This document shows positions 36,455-48,992 of a DNA stretch of 64,000 nt, piece after piece. Origin of the DNA: Coleophoma eucalyptorum (taxonomy: Eukaryota; Ascomycota; Leotiomycetes; Helotiales; Dermateaceae); the NCBI GenBank assembly GCA_026120035.1, contig JALRME010000001.1:1191909-1255908 (forward strand), written 5' to 3'. Each line of letters starts with the position of its first letter. Positions within the stretch are counted from its first letter, which is position 1. The notes beneath the pieces are model-generated. The model did no database searches, was not told the DNA's origin, and saw only the letters and a list, made by a program, of their open reading frames with translations. The translations under genes and the position numbers were made by a program.

Positions 36455-36622
36455 TTTAACCGAGGCGGCATCGCCATGAGGTAGATATATAACGGATACA
36501 ATCGTCACTGTTATTATTAATCCAAAACCAAAAAAAAAAAAAAACAATCGCTGTACGTGGTATACCCAGAGCGCCATGCTGAGCCTAGCTGTGTGATCAT
36601 GAAATTGTCCTCGATGCTCAAT

Positions 36623-38297
36623 TTACGCCGGTAGTTCTCCAATCTTCCGTTCCTTAGCAACATCCCTTGCACCTCCATCAAGACCCGTTGCGCCAGATTC
36701 GCCATTCAATAGAGGAATTTGGTCAATACTTCGACCCCTCGAATGGCCTGTACTACCTTCGGCTTCTGTGTCACTTCCCGTAGCTGTCCCCAAATCAGCC
36801 ACACCATCGACCTTCGGACTCATCAGTGGCGAGTGAGCAATATCTGGACTATTCTGCCACTTTGCAACCTCCTTCTTCAGAGCCTCCATTTCGTTTTGGA
36901 GCCTCTTTCCAAAGACATCAATGTAATATGTAGCTCCATTATACACAGACCAACAAAAGATAGCCATCAAGAAAGCGGCAGACGCATAACGGTACCAGAA
37001 CCAAATAGGGCATGGAAGCATTGTAGAAACCGCATAACTGTATTGTATGAGCATGAATGCAGGCTCCTGTAGAGACTCTGGAAGCGAGAGGACCATTTTC
37101 CCAATCCAGGCTTTCCTGTTTAGGATATCAGCAAATGTCAAAGGAAGTGTAGATAACATAGCTAGAGCAGAGAACTTACGAGTAGCTCTTTCTTAGCCAG
37201 GTAAATGATGTTGGTCGTCCAGCTGCAATCTTCTCACGGCGACGAACTGTGATCAAGAAGTGATATGAAAGTTGCCAGACAGCATATGGAATCGTAGACC
37301 ATAAGGTCATTGCCAGGAGAGAGTAGTGTTCTTTAGATCCGGGGGCCGAAGTGCGAATAGCCCAAACTGCAGGAAATCGAGCCTTCTGAAGTGCATCTGG
37401 GACCAGATGAACCAAGCAGTGTAGGGAAACACATGGCATAATATGAATGAACAAGCTCGTGACCTTGTCAAAACTATGGAAAACCATAGAGTTTCTCCAC
37501 ATCGCAATGGCGATAGCGTTGTTTCCAAAGGCCAGACAGTAGGTGCTGATGAAGAGTCGTTTAGATTTCGGAAAGAACCAGATGGTGCACATACACATAA
37601 AGTTGACGAAATAACAAAGGTCTGCCAGAAAGTAGTGGTATCCTCGTCTCTGATAAGTGTAGAATCGGATTGGCATGAAGTAGAGTAACTGGGCGGTGTA
37701 CCATATGTGGAAATATTCAGGATATCCTCCGATTAGATATCCACTGATGAGGACGTTGAGAACACCACAGATGAAGGAAAGTTTCTCGCGCAATGATATC
37801 GTTGCAGTTTTTTCCCACCTATTAACCACCCTATCGACGCTCACCTTCATCTTCTTCCGATATCTGTCTAGTTGCTCGTCCGCTGTTGGGACGCGTTTTC
37901 GCCATTCCTCAACAACCTTGGCTCGTGTATAGCTTGTTCTTGACTTGATTGCATCTCGTTGTTTTCGGACCTTCTCTGTCTGTGCCGAAATATTATTCTG
38001 CAGTTTCTGGAGTTGAGCTGGTAGGGCAAAGTTATCCAATAGATCGAAGACGGTGAGCCTATCCAGCGGAGGGAATGCCTCCCAGTCTTCCTGATATGAG
38101 CTGCTCCCCGAGAACGAAGGAGCACGAGAAAGCTTTGGGCTTGAAGGGTTCGAATTGAGGATAGGTGTCTTGCTGCCATCTGGTGGTGAGGAGCTACTAG
38201 GAGTCGTAGCGTCGAGAGATCTGCTCAGGTCTGGTGACCGACCACCAGCCGTAACAGACTCAGGTTTTGAACCCGGTATTGCAATAGGATCCGACAT
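36623..38297 (-). CDS. GPC1: Glycerophosphocholine acyltransferase (Gpc1-like)
   Basis: Membrane enzyme that acylates glycerophosphocholine to lysophosphatidylcholine, part of phosphatidylcholine remodelling (yeast Gpc1/YGR149W). Exons 38297-37180 and 37115-36623 give 536 aa. A disordered Ser/Pro N-terminus and a coiled segment (residues about 105-160) precede the conserved multi-spanning core: VLISGYLIGGYPEYFHIWY, FYTYQRRGYHYFLADLCYFVN, LAFGNNAIAIAMWRNSMVFHS and SLFIHIMPCVSLHCLVH. The core has the characteristic paired His/Tyr residues of the former DUF2838 family. The single intron (37116-37179) interrupts the cytoplasmic loop before the last helices. The start is the MSDPIA methionine; an upstream in-frame ATG (38402) is less likely. 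Divergent from SMC1. Confidence 0.92.
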
Positions 38298-39408
38298 TTC
38301 GAAGAATGTGTTGTGATTTTTTAAAGGTGAAGGTTGACCGAATGAGACTCGTCGTAAGTATGAAGCCCCACGAACAACTAAAATATCAGCCATGTGAACC
38401 ACTGAGGAAGCCTAGGTATTGAAGCAAGTTCAAAAATCTGTCAATGATTGACATTCGGTGACTGAATTATTTCAGTGACCAATGTAAATCACTGTAAGAT
38501 GAAGATGTGTAGCAACTGAGGTATAGCCAGAAGGGTGTCCGCTGGCTGAAGGTCACCGCTAGTCGCCGGAACGAAGGCACGTAGGCACTCGTTGGGCGGA
38601 GGTGCAGAATGTATATATATAGGAAACTGCCGCCACACTCACCTTAAAGGCGTCTTTCTGTTGTAGCGCTTGTATCGTTGAGGGAAACTCGAGGTGATCA
38701 TGCAGCGAAGCACATGAACGTGTATTGGGCGGAAGCTAGGTATAAACACTACCCCACATGAACAAAGGATAAGAATCTCATACGTTGGTTGCAACACTGA
38801 AAGCCTTCGAGTCAGCACTTCTGGGAAGGGTATGCGCGTGGTTTGGTTGGAAATTCAGCACGTTGACGGCCGAAATGGGAGAGCTCTCGAGCGTGCGGCC
38901 GTACAGAGATATGATTTGCTGATGCTTGATCAACCTTGACTTCCAACGTGCCAAATGCCTAACATCGGGAGGCTTGGAAGGTCTTGTGGTATGTTACTGC
39001 TCCGGAACAGGACTGCAAAGGTATTTTGTGCGGTGACAACGGAAAGGATGGCAGTCATATAGAGTTAGAGTTCTAGGCAAGATAATGTGTGCAGGAGCCT
39101 CTAGAGTGAGGTCATTGGGACTCGAGGAACCCCTGTCTTAAAGTCACGTGTCGTAATTTTTTGGTGGAGCGTCGCGCGTCAATTTGTCGCGCTCGAGGAT
39201 CGCGATCTGTGATGCGATCAGCTCTATCCCGGCGCAGTCTTGATGAGCAAAGCTCCTCGTCATTTCTACGAATACAATAATCTTTTTCCATTGTGAAGCG
39301 CTGATGGTTGTGAATGTTATCCTCTAGGCAATTATTGTGCTGATTACAACAAACGTCGTGCGCGTGCGCCCTCGCCATCCGCAACACAACGCGTGAATAT
39401 CAAGCAAG
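38298..39408. other. Divergent promoter region shared by the GPC1-like gene and SMC1
   Basis: Holds CACGTG near 39144, several CGCGC words around 39171-39195, and an MBF-type box at 39389-39396 just before SMC1. No gene is seen. Confidence 0.55.
39389..39396 (+). promoter_or_regulatory. MBF/MCB-type box in front of SMC1
   Basis: ACGCGTGA matches the yeast MBF consensus ACGCGTNA and ends 12 bases before the ATG at 39409. It may therefore lie in the 5' leader rather than in the promoter proper. Its role here is inferred from G1/S control of cohesin genes in yeasts. Confidence 0.45.
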
Positions 39409-42400
39409 ATGGGAAAGCTCATACGTCTCGAGCTCTTCAGTGAGTTGGGCGTTATCGTCAGCAAGTACAAATTTCTGATAGATGAATAGATTTCAAATCG
39501 TACAAAGGTCACCATACCCTGTTGTTTGGTGATGCGTACTTCACCTCGATTATTGGGCCCAATGGCTCCGGAAAATCCAATTCGTATGTGCTGACCTCCC
39601 TGGCACATACAATCTGCTGATCTAGATACAGTATGGATGCCATCTCTTTTGTCCTGGGTATAAAGTCGTCACACCTACGATCTGCACATCTTCGAGACCT
39701 GGTATATCGAGGCCGTGTCCTCAAAACATCGAAGATCAATGATGATGGCTCTGCTGCAGCGCCTGCTGCCAATGGCGATGCATCTGATGGAGAAGGCCAG
39801 TCGCAACGTGCAGCAAGAAATGATCCTAAGAGCGCTTGGGTTATGGCAGTGTATGAGGACGATGCTGGAGATGAGCAGAAGTGGAAACGCACCATCACGA
39901 ATCAGGGTGCGAGCGAGTATCGTATCAATGATCGCGTTGTCACCGCCCAACAGTATAACGAGGCGTTGGAAGCAGAGAATATTCTGATTAAGGCTCGAAA
40001 CTTCTTGGTTTTCCAGGGAGATGTAGAAGCTATTGCGTCGCAGTCGCCAAAAGACTTGACCAGACTTATCGAGCAGATTTCTGGCAGTTTAGAATACAAA
40101 GCAGAATATGAACGTCTTCAGGAGGAGTCAGAACAAGCCGCTGAAAATCAGAACTATAATCTCCACAGACGTCGTGGTATCAACTCGGAGATCAAACAAT
40201 ATCAAGAACAGAAAAGGGAGGCAGAAAATTTCCAGAGCAAGGCCGAGGAACGAGATCAAGCTATTGTCACTCATATCCTGTGGAAACTCTATCACTTCCA
40301 GCGCGTAATGGAGGAGTCGAGTGCCAGCATCCAGGAGCACCAAGAGAATCTGAAGGAGTTCCGACGTGGTGTTCAAAAATACGAGAAGAGCTTAGAGGAT
40401 GCTCGAAAAGATCAGACACGGGTTAGCAAGGAGGTCGACAAGGTTGAGCGTAGCATTAAGCGGAAGGAAAAGGAAATTGAGGAGAAAGAGAACAATCTTG
40501 TTCCTATCGATGAGAAAGTTGACCAAACGGTTGCCCAGGTTGAGAAGATCAGCAAAAGAGTTGAAGCTGTCACCAAGGAGCGCGATCAACAGGCAGTGCA
40601 AATTGATGCGGCGAAGAAGGAATTAACTAAGGTCGAGAAGGCGCAGAAGCAATTCGAAGCACAGCGACAAGAGATGCTCAAACAGCAAGGTAAACAACTG
40701 AGCGAAGCAGATTTCAAGGAATACAACAGGCTCCGTTCTCAAGTTGTTACGCAAACTTCGAAGAATCAGGCCCAAGTAGACACTCTCACGCGTCAAGCCA
40801 AGACCGATGAAGTAACCGTCAACAGCTTGAAAGGTAGAGTAGAAATCACGGAAGCTACCATTTCTACTCTCCAGGAGGAGATTAACACCATCAATGATCG
40901 CAAAGAATCCGCCAAGGAGGTTATTAAGCAGATCAATAAGGATATTGATGCAAAGAAGAAGGAATTCAACCAACTTCAATCAGAGCGAGTACGCACAAAT
41001 CAAAGACGCACAGAACTTGATGAAAAGCTACTTGACACCCTGAAGAAGCTTGAAGAGGCGAATGATGGTCGACGTCAGAATGACAAGGAGATGCGCACCA
41101 AGGAGATGATCACATCATTGAAACGCATCTTTCCAGGAGTCAAGGGCCGTATCGGGGATTTGTGCAAGCCAAAGCAGAAGAAGTTTGACGAAGCTGTGAT
41201 TACAGCGTTGGGTCGTGACTTTGATTCCGTGGTTGTGGACACAGAGAAGACTGGGTCTGAATGTGTTCAATATCTCAAGGACCAACGTTTCAGCCCAATG
41301 ACTTTCATCCCTCTCGACAACATTAAAGTCAACAACGTCAACTCAAATCTTAAAGGACTACCAAAAGCTCGGTTGACAATCGATACAATTGATTTCGATT
41401 CTTCTCTTGAGCGGGCCATGTCATATGCCTGCGGTTCTTCCATTGTGTGCGACGATCTTGCAACGGCCAAGCATATCTGTTACGACAGAAACATTCAGGT
41501 CAAGGCTGTCACGTTGGAAGGATTTGTCATTCACAAAGCCGGTTTGATGACTGGTGGTCGTGGTCCGGAAAATAGAGGCAACAAACGAAAGTTCGAGGAC
41601 CATGATGTCTCCAATTTGACCAGCCTTGCCGAAAAATACCGTGCAGAACTCGAGGCACTGCCCAAGGTGAGCCGTAGAGGTGCTGTAGAGGAGACCCTTC
41701 AGAGTGAGCTTAGCGGTTTGGAACAGCGTCTTGCATATGCAAAGAGTGAGCTTGCAGCCTTTGAAAAGAACTTAGCAAGCAAGACAAAGGAGCTGGAACA
41801 CGAGAAAACACAGCTCAGAGAGATGAAGCCCAGATATGAACAGAGGCTGGCTGCTCTCCGCTCTATTCAAGCGACTATCAAAGAATTTCAAGATGCCATT
41901 GCCAGAGTTGAGGACGAAGTTTTCGGTGACTTCTGCAGACGACTTGGCTACTCAAACATACGGGCATATGAAGCACAGCAAGGAAGCCTTGAGCAAGAAG
42001 CTGCACAGAAGAAGGCAGATTTCGAGGTTCAAAAGCAGAAATTAAAGAGCCAACTTAACTGGGAGACAAGTAGACATCAGGAAACTGTAAACCGTGTTCA
42101 GCAGATGAAGGCCCAAATTTCTAGACTCGAGAAAGACATTAAAGCTTATCAGGCTGAGAAGGAGGCTCTTGAGAACGCTATCGATGAGGAAAGAGCTTCA
42201 GCAACAATGCTTGAGGATGAACTTCATAAACTCAAGGAAAAGCTTGCACTCAAGACAGACAAAGTCACTGCAGCAAAGAATGAGCTTCAAAGACGCAGCA
42301 AAGAGATTGACGGCAGGACCAAAGCCATTTCGGTGTTAGAGACTGAAGCTCAACGCAACAGCGCAGGTCGTTATAGTCTTCTTCGTCGCTGCAAGTTAGA

Positions 42401-43385
42401 GCAGATCAGTATACCATTGACAGAGGGATCAAAGAAGCTGGATAGTCTACCTGTTGAAGAGAACATGCACCAGTCAGATCCTGATGCCATGGATGTTGAC
42501 GAGGGTGACGAGCCTGATGATATTATGAATGATTATGGCATCGATATCGTTTTTGATGACCTTGAGGATGACCTTAAGAAGGTATGTTCTATCTTCACGG
42601 TATGAAATACATGTACTAACACCATCACAGCCTGACGAAGCAGATATTGAGGAACAATTGCAGGAGAAGATTTCAAATCTCAGCGCAGAACTCGAAAAGT
42701 TGAATCCCAATATGCGTGCTATAGACCGTCTTGAGGGGGTAGAGAGCCGGTTGAAAGCAACTGACAAGGACTTTGAAGATGCGCGCAAAGCCGCAAAGGC
42801 CACACGGGATGCCTTCAACGAAGTAAAGACGAAGCGATTCGACCTTTTCAACAAGGCCTTCACCCACATCTCAGAGCAGATCTCCCATGTCTACAAAGAC
42901 CTCACGCGATCCGCAACCTTCCCACTGGGCGGTCAAGCATATCTAGATATCGAAGACAGCGATGCGCCCTACCTCTCTGGCATCAAATACCACGCCATGC
43001 CGCCGCTCAAGCGTTTCCGCGACATGGAGCATCTCTCTGGAGGTGAGAAGACTATGGCAGCGCTCGCGCTCCTCTTCGCCGTGCACAGCTATCAGCCCTC
43101 ACCTTTCTTCGTACTCGACGAAGTCGATGCCGCGCTCGATAACGCGAATGTCGAGAAGATCAAGAACTACATTAGCGAGCACGCTGGTCCTGGCATGCAA
43201 TTTATTGTCATCAGTCTGAAAACGGGTTTGTTCCAAGGCAGTGAGAGTTTGGTGGGTGTTTTTAGGGATCAAGAAGCTAACAGCTCTAAGACTCTGACTC
43301 TTGATGTAAGTTTTGCCTTCCCTTGTCTCGATATATGTAAGGAAAAATTACTGACTAGCTCGAATAGTTGCGCAAGTATGTATAA
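39409..43385 (+). CDS. SMC1: Structural maintenance of chromosomes protein 1 (cohesin Smc1)
   Basis: Cohesin ATPase that with Smc3, kleisin and Scc3 holds sister chromatids. Exons 39409-39439, 39490-39583, 39632-42581, 42631-43305 and 43368-43385 give 1255 aa. Walker A GPNGSGKS lies at 33-40. The first coiled-coil arm runs to about residue 540. The hinge (about 540-690) starts PGVKGRIGDLC and ends GLMTGGRGP, and the second arm follows. The ABC signature LSGGEKTMAALALLF begins near 1160, and Walker B FFVLDEVDAALD lies near 1184. Exons 1 and 2 are very short; the Walker A region ends precisely at intron 2. The last exon is assigned to LRKYV-stop by analogy with the usual TLDLxKY ending. An alternative terminal exon after 43520 cannot be excluded. 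Confidence 0.95.
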
Positions 43386-44127
43386 TTGCTGGATTTCTGA
43401 CGTTTTCACTCGCGGGGTTTGCTTCATTGAATACTCGTGGCGGCGGTGGTGTTTTTCATGACGAATGCTTCGATCGCGCGTTTTTCCTGTGTCTCTTGTG
43501 TACAAAAAAAAAACTAGCCTAGCAGGATATCGAGGATGAATTGGAAGACAAATTTGCATATCTGGAAGTGAGTGTGTGACGGGCTATGATCATCACAGAA
43601 CACAGATGTAGGAACATGTACAGCTTTCTCGAAATTGAATTGAGATTTGATTCTTCTTCTTTTGCCGGTTTGTCCTGTTCAGGCCCATGGTCTGAATCCA
43701 TCCCTTCCCGTCCTAGTTTAAACGCTGACCCTCAGGGCCGTCTAATGCGTAAAGTCAAGAAGAAAGAGAAGATTAAGGGAAGAAAGACACAAAGAAGTTG
43801 AATGATGTTATTACAAAGATTTGATTGATCATGCTTTTGCTCGCTCGCTGATCAAAGCAAATAAATGGCTGAAAGAAGAACATTGACAAGCAAATGATGA
43901 AATTCCCCTTTGGAATTTCCCTTTAGCCCCCAGTAACCCGCCGCTCCTGATGAATGCTCCCAAGTATTTGTAAATCCCCCTGTTTACCAGTCCTTTCCTT
44001 TGTGCCCTGTCAACTACTGTATTTCCCTAAATAGTAGGTGATGGTCGTAGCAATTCGGAAACCGTTGCGCCCTTTCGTACATTAAATTCCGTGTCGTAAG
44101 TTAGCAAAGTCTTTCTTTGCGCATTGT
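43386..44127. other. Intergenic between convergent SMC1 and CDH1-like genes
   Basis: 3' flanks of both genes. An acidic coding-like piece at 43527-43568 (DIEDELEDKFAYLE) sits behind a possible CAG acceptor but does not join SMC1 in that frame. Otherwise nothing recognised. Confidence 0.5.
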
Positions 44128-46243
44128 TCATCGAATCACACCCCAATCGCCTAGTCGTCCACCACCGCCATCTCCATCTTCTCTCTGCCCCGGTTTTCGC
44201 CCAAAGACGTTCCAGAATCTCAGAGTTTCGTCTCCGGCTCCCGTTACTACCACTCTACCATCGGGACTCATCGCAAGATAGAGGACTCTGTATGTGTGGC
44301 CTGTCAAGCTTACAACTTGCGTCATGCTTGGGTATTTCCAAACCACGATCTGGTTTTGCGAGTATCCGTGAGTGCTGACAATCTCATTGGAGTTTTTGGA
44401 CCCTGTTCGTGATTAGCAAGAATCATGTACATGAAAACAACGAAGACTTACATGCAAGATTACAGACTTGACTACCTGTGTCAATCTCGTTGATGACAGT
44501 TCCTCGCAAAGTGTCATGAAAGATAATTCGTCGATCGGCAGTACCACCACCTGAAGCGAGAAGTCCTCGTTGATGTGGTGACCATGCTATCGCCTTGACG
44601 GCAGCAGTATGATCACTGAACTTCCATAGCGGAGTCTCCCCTAATTTGTCCCACACCATGAGCTTGTTATCGTTACCTCCAGAGGCAAGTTGCCCATCCT
44701 CGCAGTTCCATCTCAGCCCACAAACTTCCTGCTTGTGCCCGACAAGCTTTCTCAGCCATTGATCTGGTGCTCGGACATCACGATGATAAATCAGTCGATC
44801 TCGTGACCCAGATGTGAGGATGTGATCGTTCCAAGCTAATGATCCGACACGTGCTGTATGCCCAGTCATCGTACGTAATCTTCGAGTTCTTTCGGCATCC
44901 CAAATTTGGACGAGGCCTTTTCCAGTTCCTATAGCTATATGTGATCCACGTTGTATCCAAGAGACACTCGTGACAGTATCATCCTCCAGCTCGCATAACT
45001 TGTTAACTCGACCAGATTGAGAATTCCACATATATACACAACTTCCAAGGCCTACACCGAGGACATTGCTACTTCCCCAGTCGACAAGATTAAGGTAAAA
45101 GTCGTCGGCAAGATCGGGAGCGTCTAACACCTTGTATGGAACTTTGCTTACAGCTCGAGGTTGTTTTCTTGGACTTAAGAGCATTTGCTGACTACCGAAT
45201 CGAACAGGCGATAGACTATACAGTTCTGAGCGAGAATTTAGATTCGGTCCATGTCTGCTCTGTGGTGTCCTCGATGGAGTAGGATGACCAGCAATGTTAG
45301 TGTGGTGTCGTGGGGACATATAAGTGAAGAGGTTCTTGTGTGGTGTAGAAGGTGTTAAAGAAGCGGGGAGAGGGGTATTAGATGAGTTGTTGGGTGGTGT
45401 ATGAGATCTTGTAGGGTCATGACTGGTGGTTGAATGTGACGAGGGTAATAAGGTGGGATCAGGTGAGATGTTGGGAGGTGTGGGTTGCGGTATCGTAGTA
45501 TCAAAGATTTCTGAGCGAAGCAGGGTTGAGTACGTTTTATTGGCTTCTTCAGCTGTGGTTATAGATTAGCAGCTGCCTCAATTCTACTCAAGTTCCTGCC
45601 TGGGCTTACTCCTCTGGAAATGCAGCTCGCCATGAGGTGTGCGCTTCTTTTGTTTCGAGGGGGTTGCCGGTGAACCTTCATCATGAAGCAAGCTGAAGCT
45701 GGCTTGTAGATCTTGACCTTCTCGGTTTGGTATGAATCTGAAGGTGTCAGTCAGTCAATACTCGAACTGCATAACCATCACTCGAGGGTGCGCCTAGCTG
45801 CTCAACCATTGCGCTAAGGCTTCCCCAGCTTTACGAATCCCAGCATTGCAGCGCTCGCATTCGTTGTCCCAGTTCCTAGCAACTCCCACCTTTTCAAACA
45901 AAGAAAATACTGCTTACCGATCTCCATAGACGCGTTGGCGCTTACGGCTCGGGCTTCCTCCTGGTGTGATATCTCGTTGTCTCCCAGTATCCTCAAACTC
46001 CCTCAGCAATGCTTTGCTCAACTGAGTTGGATCTATGGCATCGCTTTTGATGCTGCCACTTCCTCTGCTAGTCTGAGCACCACCTTCGACTATAGTCGTT
46101 CTCCCCGAAGCTCTCTTCGTTGCTGGAGGTGGGGTTCTGCCGCGGGGTGGAGTGCCAATTGGTGGGGTATTGAGAGCATTTGCAGCCTTTTTGAGATGTG
46201 CGTGTGAGATTGAGGAGGAGTAGGATTCCTCGTTGGCTCCCAT
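44128..46243 (-). CDS. CDH1: APC/C activator Cdh1 (Fizzy-related WD40 protein)
   Basis: Substrate adaptor of the anaphase-promoting complex, which drives mitotic exit and keeps G1 cyclins low. Exons 46243-45918, 45737-45610, 45552-44452 and 44402-44128 give 609 aa, all in phase. The APC/C-binding C-box DRFIPNR lies at 108-114 and is assembled across intron 1. [17 protein letters not shown], a Ser/Pro/Thr linker and LFTYMSP follow, then the seven-blade propeller starting [19 protein letters not shown], with [15 protein letters not shown] and the Fizzy motif CGLRW. The C-terminal Ile-Arg tail, which docks on APC/C TPR subunits, is present (GVIR-stop). The C-box context with KVLDAPDL indicates Cdh1 rather than Cdc20. 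Proline-directed Ser/Thr sites in the N-terminus would suit inhibitory CDK phosphorylation (inference). Confidence 0.95.
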
Positions 46244-48992
46244 ATTGACGACAATCTGGCGCAATAGAGGCCAAGTGCTGAGAACTCCTCTGATCTGCCT
46301 GGCAGCACAGTCTCCAGAAGGAGATGGCTAGCTACCGCCGTTTGAGAGCCAGTGTTTCTGTACTTGCTCGTTCAGAGGCACTGCGCTCGTCTCGAAGGCC
46401 AAAATACCGTTTTGCGCTTTGTTTGTCGTTGTAAATTGCCTATTGACCTTGTCGCCCGGCCACCTCGAATATGGCTCCTATCGCGCCTCGATGCTTGAAG
46501 ACTCCAGCGCAACCACTCCCAGCCTCTGGCAATGCAATGTATCCGTGGCGGTCCTGCGGCAAGCATGCAGCAGTGTCAATCGTGCGAGCGAGGAAATTAA
46601 AGTCGCGATGCAGTTGTTTTGAGAATTGGTAAAGTAGCTGCTGAAGCTTGAGGCCGGAGCCAGTTGTTAGATGCACGCTAGCCGTAAACAGACTGAAGTA
46701 GCAATTAAGCGAGGGTGGAAGCCAGTAACTGATGGAAAGCAAAGCAGCGCAAAGCAAAAGCAAAAGCGAAGGGAAATGGACAATGGATGGTAAGATAGAA
46801 GTCAAGTGGTGTTCTCATGGACTGGAGGAAGCGGTAGATACGAGACAGCACGCCAAAGGGTTAGGATTGTGATTGTTTTGCTATTGTTGTGTCGAGTCCT
46901 TCGATTCAGCGCTGGCTCGACGAGGTCCTGGCCATCATGCCCTTTTCCACTTTCCACTGTTTTCCAAGGCCCCTCTCACGGTCAGGTCGCGCTCAGCCAT
47001 TCCACGTACACACTAAGTCAGGGCCCCAAGTGAAGCAAAAGTTGACGGCGAGATCAAAACAAATGCCGAAAGCAGTAACACACAAGGCCTGCTGCAGACT
47101 TGTTATGAACAGGATCACGACTTCAGACGCGACGAGTGACGCTGTGAGTGGATGTTGTCGTCAGGGGTATTTGACCTTTTGGCGTTGATTGGCCTGAGCC
47201 GCTGAGCGCGTAAAGTGGAAACTGTCCGCCTACCTTGCGTGCGTGCGACTTGCGCGAGCAGCCACTTTCACTTTCACTTGCGCACCCAAACAATCTCGCG
47301 ACTGAATGGACATGCCTTCCACTGCAACTGTGTGGATCGTAGGTTTCATCATTTGCCTGCTTCAGATGCTCTAGATACGCAAGGTTTGCGCTGCTGCAAA
47401 CTATCGTTGCCACTTCCTAGTTCCCTTGCTTGCCCTGGATCAAGCTCCATTGAGATAGTGCAATCAGCCATGAGTTGAGGGGTTGATCATCGTGGAAGCT
47501 TGTAGCTGAGACTTGCGGTCAGTCCAGCCCATTGTGCTGCCATATGTGCTAGAAAACCCGGAAGATTCCAAAAACTGCTTCTAGGTTGCGCATTCAGACG
47601 GTAAGAGCATATCGGCTTCGCTTGTAATTTTATCCACTTCCCATTTTGTGGTTTTTTTGCTTTTGCGCTCAGGCTTGAAAGAATGCAGACTGGAGAAACT
47701 TACCCAGAACTGATTCCGGATTGATTACTATCTATCGTTTTCGATAATCCTGCAAGTTTTTGGCTCTCACACAAGGAGGTGGCCTATGGGATTGAGTAGG
47801 CCAGAACAAGTGCAATGGAGAATTGCCGTACCGGAGAATGTCTGGCTACGATCAGACTTTACAATGATGTAACTCTATACAACTTTCTAAGTCTGGCATC
47901 TCTTATGAAAAATGGGCGTGCGTGCTTTGCTGTGGCCACCAGAACCTGCAATAGCACCATTGCCTTCACACAACCAGCTCAGTCCTTTCTCTGAATCTGC
48001 AACACAGGCAATAAAGACTTTGAAGAAGTGTCCATACCCTTATGTCAAAAGTAAAATAGTTATGGGATTGGCTTTGTCTACATTCCAGGCTTCAATCAAG
48101 TACTTAAAGCAGGAGAACTCTTACACTTGCCACAATCAAGAGCTTTTCAGTTTACGAGTGCACTCCAAACTCTATGTTTTTCGTTCTACACATTGTACTA
48201 CCCGTTTCAACACGCAAGACTCGGTCTCTAAATCCTCACGAACAAGCGAGCACTACAATGCCTTGAGCGAACTTCCACAACGCACACAGGCTTGATCTGA
48301 TTAATTGGGACAAGACACTGGGCAAGTACAACCATCTAATTAACATCTAGCTAACGAACACCCGGGTTCTCGCACATACTTAGCTGTCCTCGAGAACTGA
48401 CTATTAACCACGAAGTAAGAGACGTAGCGAGGAACGCAAAGTCCCGCTTCGCTCTACCTTTTCGGATCACAAGTCACATGAATCACTAGGAGAATATTCT
48501 ACTTTCATCTGATTTGACAATATCTCCCCTTATGGGCCGAAGAATGGGGGGATAGATTATTCATCGACTAGACCCCAACGAGCAACAGGAAAGACTACGG
48601 AAGGATAAATATATATGAAGCGGTATGCTCCAGGCCAATCTCGCACAACAAGAGCAAGTACTTATATTGAAAGTCAAGTCCGAGAAACGACCGTTTATGA
48701 GGAGGTAGTTGTAACAGCATATAATTTACGGGGAAGAGAATATCATGATTGCGATGAAGTTTTTGCTTAGCTAATGTAGAAAGCTCTCTAGCAATTTATT
48801 AAAGTCATTATTTCTCCATGACCACTCATCTCTGGAGACTAAGTAGCATGATTTATTCCAAGCTGACTACTAGTACTACCATAAATCCAATTCTAAAGTC
48901 CACCTCTGGCTCTGGAATCCTACTTCGCTCAAAATTCTTCGAACATTTCATGATCCATGGCTTTCAGTGGCCCTTTCCATAATTTCTACTTG
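46244..48992. other. Intergenic, 2.75 kb; no confident gene
   Basis: Upstream region of CDH1 and 3' flank of the methyltransferase gene. It contains a purine run of AAGCAAA/AAAGC words at about 46735-46775 and ACGCGA near 47126. A frame at 47912-48295 begins with ATG but shows no family features, so I do not call it. Confidence 0.5.

Noticed and set aside
45738..45917. tRNA-like words (TAGCGCAATGG...TTGAG and GTTCGAG) in CDH1 intron 1, minus strand
   Set aside because: They resemble A and B boxes, but no acceptor, anticodon or T stem can be paired, so a tRNA is not supported.
47912..48295. 127-codon plus-strand frame in the long CDH1 upstream region
   Set aside because: Has an ATG but no recognisable family, composition or flanking splice signals; could be chance.
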